DNA of 64,000 bases, from NCBI GenBank assembly GCA_965112735.1, contig OZ218959.1:372001-436000 (forward strand). Reading direction: 5' to 3'. The stretch comes from Phaeosaccion multiseriatum. Lineage: Eukaryota > Ochrophyta, other classes. The notes below the pieces were generated by a model. It did not search any database, was not told the origin of the DNA, and saw only the letters and a program-made list of their open reading frames with translations. Shown here in pieces: positions 11,561 through 20,973 of the stretch. Positions within the stretch are counted from its first letter, which is position 1. Each line of letters begins with the position of its first letter. Both the position numbers and the translations under genes were made by a program.

Positions 11561-11886
11561 GGCAAAAGGGGACAGGAAGAAAATGTGCGGAGAGTTTCGG
11601 CGGCCGCGTATGTCACAGATATGTCAGTGATCATCCGAAGGCGGGGCTTACGTAAGATTGTCTCTTTCTTTCCTTCCCATTCCCTTTGAGCTTTTAATAT
11701 TTAATAGGTGTCTCGGAGGTGAGTGAGCTCTCTCAATCAACGGTTTAGTGGTAACTGGTTATAAAAATACAATAAATAAAAATCGCGGCCCCCTCCCCCC
11801 TCGTCTTTCATACCTCCGGCGCTCACCAGCCGGGGAGGGCGCGTGAAGCTGCCTGCCACCGCGCACGCGTGAAACCGTCACCATAC
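11561..11886. other. Spacer between bestrophin copies A and B
   Basis: About 325 bp holding the promoter side of copy A and the 3' side of copy B. An AT-rich stretch (11690-11785) contains AATAAATAAA on the plus strand. No gene was found. Confidence 0.5.
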
Positions 11887-13663
11887 TTAGCCCGTGGTAA
11901 GCGGGCGGCTGTCCCTCTCGACCGCCATGCCCCCTGCGTCCCGCCAGAACTGATCGCTGTTGTCGTACTGGTCAGTGTTGTCGTACAGTTGGTTGCTGTT
12001 GTCGTATACGTCCGAGAGCTGTGGCCGACCGTAGTCACTGCCTGCCACTTGGCCCATATAGTCACTGCCCCCCACTTGGCCCATGTAAGCAGGAGCAGCC
12101 GCAGCCGCCCCGCCCATGAGGTCACTGCCCAAGACTGCCTGCATGTGCTCCGCCTCGGGTGGGTTGACGTGCATGCCGTTGTCATCACCGGGAGAAAAGG
12201 TTACAATCTCCGTGCACCAGTTGTAAATCTTGTCGCAAAAGGCCTGCATGGGGAGGATGGTAAAGGGCTCCTCCAGTTGCGTGGCCAGCTCCTCAATTCC
12301 GAACAAGAAGAGTGAAATGGCAGCAGTGGCGGGGATCATGGCGATGTGGTTCCAGCTGTTGGCGAAGGGCTCGTAGAGAGCAAAGGGCACGAGGACCATC
12401 CAGGCGGTCAAGAAGCGTGCCGTGTGGCGCGAGTAGAAGAGAGGCACGGGGCTCGTCAAGAGACGCTCGGAACTGCCCAAGGTGTCTTCGAAGATGGTGG
12501 CAGCCTTGTGGATCTCGTTCTTGCGCAAGAAATGCATGGGAAGATTCTCAATGGCCATCGACAAGTCCTGCAGGGCCCGGTTGGGTCGGTGGGTGGCCTG
12601 AATAATTGCCGTGGCCTGCTGCTCCGGCAGCTTCTCGTAAAGCTCGGTCTTGAATGCCTCCTCGTCCTCATCCTCGGGGCTCAAGTGGCGCTTCATGGCC
12701 CGAACAAAGGCCCAGGTGCAGAGTGCGAGGGTCCTCAGGTCTTGCTCGCGCTTGGGCTGGTTGGGGACGCCGGAGCGATCGTACATGGCGTTCCCCATAC
12801 GGACGAGGTCACGCGTGTGGTTGATGTTCATGCCCCAGTTCTTTCGAGCCTCGTCCCAACGCTGGTACGACGTGTTGGTGCGGAAGACTGTTGCGGAGGG
12901 GAGAGAAGAGAGGGATCTATCAGAAGCTGCAGAGAACCAACACATAACATCGGTGCGGACACAATACGGAGGGAAACAAAGACTGTGGCGAGACCACAAG
13001 AATAATGTGCAAGAAAAGCAGTGTGTGTGTGTACGACTGAGAGAAGAGAAGGAAGAGCCTACGTAGAGAAGAAGAAGCCATTGTAGGGCTCGAACTTGAT
13101 CGAGGATGTATCAACGATGGATATAAAAAAAGGAACAATGCCCACGTACCAAGAAGAAGACCCAGGGAAGGACTGCTGAGAGTAAAAGGAGCCAACGGAA
13201 GCCCCAGGACAGGGAAGAACGGGCTCGAGAGCAGCGCCGCATGCTTGACTCCTTCGAAATCCTGGAAGCCCCCCGTCAAACAGTTGATGAGACACACGCC
13301 CAACGAAATTGCCGTCGTCAACGAGACTTCACGACCCAGGTTCTTGTAGATTCCGGAGGCGAACATGCTGGAGAAGTAGTAGAGGAACCGATCGGGAGAG
13401 CGGTGCTTCCTCCAGTCATCGTGCGAGTAGACAGTGCGTCGGTACTTGCGAGACTCCTCGCCGTAGGAAATGTCCTTGATGGGAGGCATGCGTGGGGGAG
13501 CCATGCGAGTGTTGTCCTTGAGGGCGGTGTTGAAGAAATTTCCCTTCCCACCGCGTGAACTGACCCCACATCCAAGCCGCGGCACCGTGAGCTGGGGCAC
13601 AAAAGCGGAGCAGCCACTCGCCAGAGCGAGTAGGCAGGCGACGATGGAGGCAGCGTGCATCAT
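11887..13663 (-). CDS. Plastid-targeted bestrophin-like anion channel, copy B, 2 exons
   Basis: Exons 13663-13150 and 12887-11887 (phase 1 join) give 504 residues. The start is the first of two adjacent ATGs ('MMHAASIVACLLALASG'), followed by 'CSAFVPQL', a plastid bipartite leader. The channel core is nearly the same as copies A and C, including 'YGEESRKYRRTVYSHDDWRK', 'VFRTNTSYQRWDEARKNW' and 'FGIEELATQLEEPF'. The C-terminal tail is long and repetitive. It contains 'YMGQV' twice with 'GSDY' after each, then 'YDNSNQ', 'YDNTDQ' and 'YDNSDQ', and ends 'SRPLTTG' like copy C. The intron that splits 'WCTE/IVTF' in copy A is absent. The copies are tandem and in the same orientation. Confidence 0.87.
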
Positions 13664-14327
13664 GGGTTTTTCTTTCCTGTAAGCAAGAACCGCGCGCTGT
13701 GCTTGGTAAATGTGGAATAATGAATCGTCGCAAATGGCGACTACTTGAAACGTGCACTTCAATGAAATAAAAAAACGCCGCCCCGTGTATAAACAGACAT
13801 AATTAATTAAACCCCCCCCCGTCTTTTCAATTTCCTTCACCGTCCTTCCGCCTGCCTGAGCGTGGCGAAGGCGCCACCTCGCAATAAATTAATTAATAGT
13901 GTGTGTATGCAAGAAGGAAGGGGGGAAATCTGACCTATGCCCCCCCCGCCCCTCTCTCTCTCACTCTCTCTACTGCTCAAAACTTGTCCACCACATGGGT
14001 CTGAGGGTCCATTATGCGTACTTGATAGTGACCTCGTGGGTTGGCCTCGTCACGGCTCCAATCGGCTTCGGTTTGTTGTATGCTGGCTCCACCGCGTTCC
14101 CAGACAAACTGTTCACTGGTAACAACGAGATGGATGCCCTGGTTCGCTCGCCCCCCTGCTGTGGGACGGGGCCCAATGCAGGATATCTCGCTGAAGCCCG
14201 CTAGGACCGCGCTTCCTCTGGCCTCCGTCGCTGGCCCGAAAGGGAGGAAGGCGGGGATGCTCACACCAAGCTCCTGCTCGTGTGTGCGTCACCACCGCTC
14301 CCTCACCTGTTGCCATCACCAGGGGGT
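13664..14327. other. Spacer between bestrophin copies B and C
   Basis: Contains the copy B promoter side with AT-rich stretches (13760-13810, 13880-13905). A region at 13980-14265 is open in several frames but lacks a convincing start or splice context. A hydrophobic plus-strand reading 'GLVTAPIGFGLLYAG' is present there. I do not annotate it as a gene. Confidence 0.4.
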
Positions 14328-15966
14328 TTAACCCGTGGTCAAGGGGCGTGACTCGCTGATGCTCTCCACAATCTCTACTGGGGAGTCCTGGAATGCCCTG
14401 CCGATGGGAGCCTGAGGCTGCATCCAGACTTCGCTGTTGTCGTACACTGGCTGCTGGTACTCCGGCTGCTGGTACTCCGGCTGCTGGTACTCCGGCTGGT
14501 ACTCCTGTTGGTACTCCATGGGCTGCTGCTGAGCACCACCACTGACGAGTATGTCCCGCATGTGCTCCTCCCTGGGCAGCTTGACGGGCATGCCGTTGTC
14601 ATCGCCGGAATCGAACGTTACAATCTCCGTGCACCAGTTGTAAATCTTGTCGCAAAAGGCCTGCATGGGGAGGATGGTGAAGGGCTCCTCCAGTTGCGTG
14701 GCGAGCTCCTCAATTCCGAACAAGAAGATTGAAATGATGGCCGTGGCGGGGATCATGGCGATGTGGTTCCAGCTGTTGGCGAAGGGCTCGTAGAGAGCAA
14801 AGGGCACGAGGGCCAGCCAGGCCGTCAAGAAGCGTGCCGTGTGGCGCGAGTAGAAGAGAGGCACGGGGCTCGTCAAGAGACGCTCGGAACTGCCCAAGTT
14901 GTCTTCGAAGATGGTGGCCGCCCTTTGGATCTCGTTCTTTCGAATGAAATGCATTGGGAGGTTCTCGATGGCCCTCGACAAGTCCTGCAGGGCCCGGTTG
15001 GGTCGGTGGGTGGCCCCAACAAGGGCCGTGGCCTGCTGCTCCGGCAGCTTCTCGAAGACCTCGATCTTAAAGTCCTCCTCGTCCTCATCCTCGGGGCTCA
15101 AGTGGCGCTTCATCGCCCGAACAAAGGCCCACGTGGAGAGCGCGAGGGTCCTCAGGTCCTCCTCGCGCTCCTCGGGGGGCACACCCGTACGGTCGTACAT
15201 GGCGTTCCCAAGACGGACGAGGTCACGCGTGTGGTTGATATTCATGCCCCAGTTCTTTCGAGCCTCGTCCCAACGCTGGTACGACGTGTTGGTGCGGAAC
15301 ACTGTTGTCGAAGAAAAGACAAGAGAAGTGTTGGAAGTAGAAGAACAGGGCGGTGAGGAAGAAAGACAGAGAACATGCAGCTGTGGGGAAGAGAGAAAGG
15401 CAGTGGCCTGTGCATTTGCTCATGTACAGAAGAAGAACCAATGTGCACTTACCCAGAAGAAGGCCCAGAGAAGGGCTGCTGAGAGTGAATGGAGCCAAAG
15501 GCAGCCCCAACATGGGAAGGAACGGGCTCGCGATGAGCGCCGCGTGCTTGACTCCTTCAAAGTCAGTGTAGCCTCCCGTCAATGCGTTGAAGAGGCAAAC
15601 GAACGTGGCAATGAGCGTCGTTGCCGTGACCTCCCGACCCAGATTCTTGTAGATTCCGGAGTTGGTCGTGGAGGAAAAGTAGTAGAGGAATCGCTCGGGA
15701 GAGCGGTGCTTCCTCCAGTCGTCGTGCGAGTACACAGTGCGCCGGTACTTGCGAGACTCCTCACCGTAGGAAATGTCCTTGATGGGAGGCATGGGCGGCA
15801 CCCTCGGTCGGGTTGAGCTAAGGGAAGTTCGGCTCACCCCGTTCTTCCCCACCCGCGTGAACCCCGCCTTGCCGACTCCCCCACCCACCATGGGCTGGGG
15901 CACAAAGGCGGAGCATCCCCCTGCCAGAGTCACCAGGCACGCAGCAACAGCAGCAGTCCGCATCAT
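14328..15966 (-). CDS. Plastid-targeted bestrophin-like anion channel, copy C, 2 exons
   Basis: Exons 15966-15453 and 15301-14328 (phase 1 join) give 495 residues. Start 'MMRTAAVAACLVTLAGG', then 'CSAFVPQP', a plastid leader. The core has the same bestrophin motifs as its neighbours: 'FRTNTSYQRWDEARKNW' and 'FGIEELATQLEEPF'. The tail carries a Tyr/Gln/Pro/Glu repeat ('EYQQP' units at about 14440-14510), then 'VYDNSEVW', and ends 'SRPLTTG'. The two-exon structure matches copy B, which suggests that B and C share a more recent form than A, or that A gained an intron. Probable membrane: thylakoid or plastid envelope (inference). Confidence 0.87.
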
Positions 15967-16424
15967 GCTAAATCTGGGGCAGGAAATGTGCCAAACAAAG
16001 AAAAAACAAATTGTAGGAGGGGGGTCTCCGTGCGTAATGAACATCTGGTGGCAAGTGAAACTTCCAATTGACTTCAAGTCAAAATTTACCGCTCACGGCC
16101 TTGTGTGAGTGCCGCTCGACCCGTGATCCCCGCGCAAACTACTACCCAGTTCATGGCAGCCGCGAAGGTGGGTGAGGCGGAGGAAGGGCGGAAGAGGGGA
16201 GCGTCACGGAGTAGAGCAGAATGGAGAGCCAGCCCCTGCAGCCTCTTCTCTTCGTTGTGTCCGTCCGTCGTGTGGAGCCGCAGGCTTACTGGAGGCTGAC
16301 TGGAGGCGGGTTGTGCCATTCAAGGGGCCTTCGGTCGGGCCTGGGGCATACAGTAATCGTCTGGCCGGCTCGAGACAGCACCCCTCGCTCCCGAGAAGCT
16401 AGTACTTCCTTCCTGCCCATGTGC

Positions 16425-16491
16425 TCAACCCCTGATACACTTATCGCCCAAATTCTCGATAGCGGATAGCGGATAGAGTATCAGGGGTTGA
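16425..16491. repeat. Inverted-repeat element 3 (TCAACCCCTGATAC termini)
   Basis: CAACCCCTGATAC and its perfect 13-base inversion GTATCAGGGGTTG bound a 67-bp unit. The loop contains AGCGGATAGCGGATAG. The terminal core CCCCTGA is shared with the two elements left of the bestrophin cluster. It lies between the bestrophin C start and the methyltransferase stop. Confidence 0.55.
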
Positions 16492-16522
16492 ATGTGTCTC
16501 CCTGCATCTCTGCTCTGGATCA

Positions 16523-17745
16523 TCACCGGATAGAGCTCCGATCGTACAGGCGCATGGGAGGGTCCTCCGAGGCCTTGACGTGGGCCCACTCCTCTGCGGG
16601 CAGATGGTACCTCAGCGTGAACACCTGGCGGCGAGAGGCGGGGAAGGCCTCAGCATGGAGCGTTGTTGCACGGCTGAGACAGAGGTACATGGACAGCGAG
16701 AGCCAACTCTGTCACGACCAACCACCGCGACAAAGCTACGTGCTCCTAACTTCGCCCGGTGTCCCTCCCTCCCTTCCTCACACCCACACACTTACTCCCT
16801 CACTCCCTCACTCCCCCACTCGCCCACTGACTTACCCGCACGCCCTCCCTGCTGCAGAGTCGCCGCACTAGGCTGCCCACCTGGTCCACGAGCGTGGGAT
16901 AGATGTACAGGTAGATCACCGTTGCGGTGGCCAGCAGCTGCTCTACAGCCGCGTTGCTTGGGTCAAGGGATGTCACGTCGGTACAGCTCCACGTGACGAG
17001 CTCTTGCCCCACCCCTTCCTTCGCGGCAATCTCCCGCGCCACAGACACGCACTCTGATGACACGTCCACGCCCACCCCTCTGCAGCCGAGCACCTGATGA
17101 ATGAGTGAAAGAGAAGAGGGGAGTGAGCCAAATACCGGCATGACAAGGGAGAACCTGCGCGTGGCTGGGCCCGGACTCTCTGCACTCGTCCAACCCAGTC
17201 GGTCAGACAAGTCGAGTCTCTCAGTCTCTCCGCACACTCGCACCTTGGCCGCAGCGAGAAGTACCCTTCCATCTCCGCATCCAATGTCCGCAATCACGTC
17301 AGCCGACGTCACCTCTGCTCACGACACAGGCCGCGAAACGACACAGGTTAGGTGGCTTGACAAAGTCGTCATTGTGCTCAACGTTCAGCACGTATACGTA
17401 CCTGCGAATGAGAAGAAGCGCATGAGGCCCTCGACGGAGCTGGGGAGATACGGGCTTTGCCAGCAACGTCCTTCCAGCTGCGAGTAGAGAGAAGAGGAGA
17501 GGGCGAAATGAGAAACTTCGTCTTTGATCAATTGCGTGATGTGCACTCGCCTTTTCCTCAATGGCTTGGTCCAGATGGCCATCTTCGAGAGCGCTGTACA
17601 CACCTCCATACGTGTCCTCCAGGTGCCTCGTGTAAGATTGCGCGGCGATCACCATGTTGTTCCTACTGCTACTGCTGCTGCTGTGCGCCTCGGTGCTTGC
17701 CATAAACCCGACAAAGTCATCCACACTCTTTCTTTTCTTCTTCAT
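16523..17745 (-). CDS. Class I SAM-dependent methyltransferase, 5 exons
   Basis: Exons 17745-17551, 17477-17402, 17314-17244, 17093-16836 and 16624-16523 give 233 residues with all phases closing. Motif I is 'DVIADIGCGDGRVLLAAAK' and the post-I acidic residue sits in 'GVGVDVSSE'. A preceding 'SPYLPSSVEGLMRFF' and a later 'TATVIYLYIYPTLVDQVGSLV' are typical of the small prokaryote-like and FAM173/ATPSCKMT-type methyltransferases (family knowledge). The usual size of that family also agrees. The first intron has a GC donor (AAG|GCGAGT), the only clear GC-AG intron in the window. There is no obvious targeting peptide; the N-terminus is basic then Ser-rich. The substrate is unknown. It could methylate a protein lysine as ATPSCKMT does, but that is inference. 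Confidence 0.75.
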
Positions 17746-17837
17746 TTATTTGAACGACTCTTTGTGATGACAAATGGAACAGTTGGTCATACGATGGTGC
17801 TTAGTGCTTCCTTCCCAGTTTAGTGCTCTACTTCCCC
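17746..17837. promoter_or_regulatory. 92-bp bidirectional promoter
   Basis: Only 92 bp separate the ATG of the minus-strand methyltransferase from the ATG of the plus-strand uroporphyrinogen-III synthase. Both core promoters and both 5' leaders must fit here or overlap the opposite gene. No TATA box is evident. Confidence 0.5.
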
Positions 17838-19776
17838 ATGTGGATGCAAGGTCTGGCCTTGGCGCTGCTCCTGGCGATCAGCAGTACTCCGAGTGCAACG
17901 GCGTGGCAGCAGCACCTTCGGCCTCCTTCAGTAGCAGGCGCTCGGCAGCACCAACGTCAGCAGCATGGAAGGAAGGAGGTTGGCAGCTTTGGCAACCACA
18001 GTTGGAGGAGCAGGAGCGCCGGCAGAGGTCGCAAGCCATGTGCGACGCTGATGTCGACCCCATCCCCCTCGTCGCCGGTCGTGGCCCTGACGAGAGAGCG
18101 AGGCAAGAACGCCAAGTTGAAGCGCATGCTCGAGGAATTGGGCGTGACGACATTGGAGATCCCCTGCATCGCGCACACGGACGGGGAGCAGGTGGACCTC
18201 CTGCCCGACGCCCTTGCTTCCGGGGACTTTGACTACGTGGTCGTCACCTCTCCAGAAGCTGCCAAGGTGGGTGGCTTCTGCTGTTGCTCCAACCTGGTGT
18301 GATGCCTCTTACATCGTGCATGCCGTGTTACTGTTTGCAGGTGTTCTTGGAAGGATGGACGAAGGCAGACAAGCCGGTCATTCCTGTCGCCTGCGTGGGC
18401 AAAGCCACGGGCCAGGTAAGGCCTGTTTGGTGGGTTCGACTTTCCTACCATGTACACTCATCCCCGCACCCGCAGTCGTCTGTCGTCAAAGCTTGGGTGC
18501 TGGGCTGCCATGGCTGACGTTGCCATCCTGTTGCTGTGCTTGCACATGCAGAGCTTATCGGCAGGCGGAGTGTCGCCTGCGTTCACTCCCTCGCTGGCCA
18601 ATGCCGAGACACTCGCCCGGGAGCTGCCCATCCCGCCCCAGGGCAAGCGAGGTGAGTGGGCAGGGTCAGGGCCGGAGTCAGGACCAAAGAGGGAGCCGAG
18701 AGTCAGCAGTAGCACCATCCTTTTTCGTATCCAGTGTATAATAACCTAAATGGAGCGTGGTCTGAGTGAGATCGCTGCTCCCTCCGCCGATCGCTTGCAG
18801 CTGCTTCACCTCAGTCTGTCTTCCTGCTGCCGCAGCTGCTACCGCTACCGCTGCTTCTCCTGCTGCTGAGCCCTCTACCCTATCCCGTACCGTGGTGTCT
18901 CATCTCCCACCTCCTCCCCCTGCAGCCTCAGGCCCGGCGGTGCTCTACCCCGCGTCTGCCAAGGCCGCCAACACACTTGTCAACGGGCTGAGCGACAGGG
19001 GCTTTTCGGTGACAAGGCTCAACACTTACAACACGGTGCCGGCAGAGTGGGGGGCGAAGGACGAGGAGGAGGCCGCCGGGTGAGTGACGCGAGCAGAGAG
19101 GCCATACATAACCACGGAATATGCAGGGGCGAGAGAAAGAGACATGCTCTCAGGTGCTGCAGTGTTACATGCACAAAGGGGAAGTAAGTCCCGAAATATT
19201 CTTTCGCCCCAAACCCTCTTGCTCCGGCCTCTCTCTGCCACGCGCTGCTCTCGGCCCCTCAGTTGCACTGTGGTGACTTTCGGCAGCCCAACGGCCGTCA
19301 AGACGTGGACCAAGTAAGTAGAGAGCAGAGACCTTGCTGCCGAGCGAGGGGCTTCCTTCCATTCACACCCCCTCTCCTCTCCGCCGTTGCTGTGGCACTC
19401 GAAGGGAAGCAAAAGAGGCCGGGTTGCTCGTGATAACGTATCCACATACCCCAGATGCAACTGGCACGTCTCTTGCCCCCCTCTTTACCTACGCCCTTGT
19501 GTCCATTTGTCCTTGCCTCCCTGCCGCTCCTTCCCACTTCCCACTGCCATCTGTGTGCTCTCTCCCTCTCTCTCGCTCACGCTCTCTCTCTCTCTCTCTC
19601 TCTGTCTCGCTCTCTCAAGACGCCTGGGCACGGACGGCTTTGCGGCGGCGTGCATAGGCCTCACCAGCGCAGACGCGTGCCTGAAGCAGGGCTGGGGCAA
19701 GGACCAAGTGTTTTACCCACCAAAGCCGGGCATGGCCGGATGGCTCACCGCTGTCCGACAGGCGCTTGAAGGCTGA
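17838..19776 (+). CDS. hemD: Uroporphyrinogen-III synthase, plastid-targeted, 6 exons
   Basis: Exons 17838-18266, 18341-18415, 18552-18651, 18926-19079, 19263-19313 and 19620-19776 give 321 residues with perfect phases. The enzyme closes hydroxymethylbilane with ring-D inversion to form uroporphyrinogen III, the branch point to haem and chlorophyll (established). Family marks: '[12 protein letters not shown]' at the start of the mature domain, '[12 protein letters not shown]', '[10 protein letters not shown]', '[14 protein letters not shown]', '[14 protein letters not shown]' and '[18 protein letters not shown]'. The leader '[20 protein letters not shown]' then 'TAWQQ' is a signal peptide with Trp after the cleavage site, followed by a basic, Ser/Arg-rich transit-like region of about 60 residues. 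This implies plastid import. Start chosen: the first in-frame ATG. Confidence 0.88.
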
Positions 19777-20654
19777 GTCTTGCAAGCCCCGCTGCTTTGG
19801 ATGAGGCGGGACGGGCAGCGCCTCGAACAGCTTGGCAGTGAAGGGAAGAGGGTGGGGGGCCTCTGGGCAGAGGCGGTGTGGAGCTCTCGCCGCATATGCC
19901 GAGACCGTCAGCAAGGCAGCAAGGTGATGCTTCGCAGCTCCTGCATTCCGCTTCAGCTTCAGCTCCCTCGCACTGGCCTTGCTGTTGGGCAGGCGGGCGG
20001 AAACGCTCCCGGTCACTGCCACACACAAAACCACTCAGCCCATGCGCATCCGAAGCACGTGCTATCTGCGCTCTGTCTCTCTCTCTCTGTCTCTCTCTCT
20101 CTCTGTCTGTCTGTGGGCTCCTTGTTGCTTCGGTTTGCAAGCTCTCACGGGAATGTGCCTCACCTTAGATTCTCGCTGCCGTTGTTGAGCTTCACATGTC
20201 GACTCCCCCTTCAACGCTTCACGGCCTCGGGAGACTTGACTCGTTTCGAAGAAGGGCAGCAAAGCTCTACTTTTATACGGGACTCGACAGAGGGGGGAAG
20301 AACGATAAGAGAGAGAGAGAGAGACCGAGAGAGAGGAAACGAGGAAGGGAACGTTCCCCTGCACAAGTGCAAAGGGGGCGGGGCCTCGCACAACCCAACT
20401 CGAGCAGCAGAGCAGCAGAGCAGCAGAGCAGCAGAGCAGCAGAGACGGGGGTTGGGTGGGGGGTGGGGCAAGCAGCGCCCACAGAGCTGGGGGGTACAGC
20501 GTTCCCGTTCCTTCAGCTTAGTTTGTATTTACTTTAAAATTTAATTTTGAATTGAACTAAGTACCATTACTTCAATCCAAGATGAATCAGGACTCCAAGA
20601 AAGAAGGCCTTGTCAAGACTCAATCCATCAATCAACAAGCCAACTCAATTTCAT
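19777..20654. other. Convergent intergenic region
   Basis: Lies between the stops of uroporphyrinogen-III synthase and the WDR48 homologue. It holds a CTCTCTGT microsatellite (20075-20115), a GAGA block (20305-20340), (CAGCAGAG)n at 20400-20445 and an AT-rich patch at 20520-20570. No gene was found. Confidence 0.5.
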
Positions 20655-20916
20655 CTACGGATCGAGCTGCTTGAGCTTGGCGCGGAAGGTCATGACGACG
20701 GGCTCGCTGCTACTGTGGCCGTGTTCTCTCCAAATAAAGCGACTCACCGCCCCCAGGCACAGCCCCGGCCCCAGCACCGTGCCTTCGCACAGCAGCTCCA
20801 CCTCCTCCTCAGGGGCGCCCAACGCACCAGCACCAGCACCAGCACCGCCATCAGGCCCGTCGGGGCTCGCTCCTTCATCGGGCCGTGCCGCGGGTCGTAC
20901 CTTGCTGCTCTTCCTT

Positions 20917-20973
<57 letters not shown>

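Noticed and set aside
10338-13005. Long plus-strand frames opposite the bestrophin second exons
   Set aside because: They repeat in each paralogue only because the core is conserved at DNA level. They have no motifs and high-GC shadow composition.
13977-14264. Possible small gene between bestrophins B and C (either strand)
   Set aside because: Both strands are open with protein-like composition, but there is no clear ATG context on the minus strand, no splice partner and no recognisable family.
15700-15720. 'DDWRKHRS' in the bestrophins as a possible Rubisco-binding motif
   Set aside because: It begins like the Chlamydomonas motif (D/N-W-R/K) but lacks the aliphatic residue at the required position, sits at the N-terminal part of the channel, and is a general bestrophin-family phrase.
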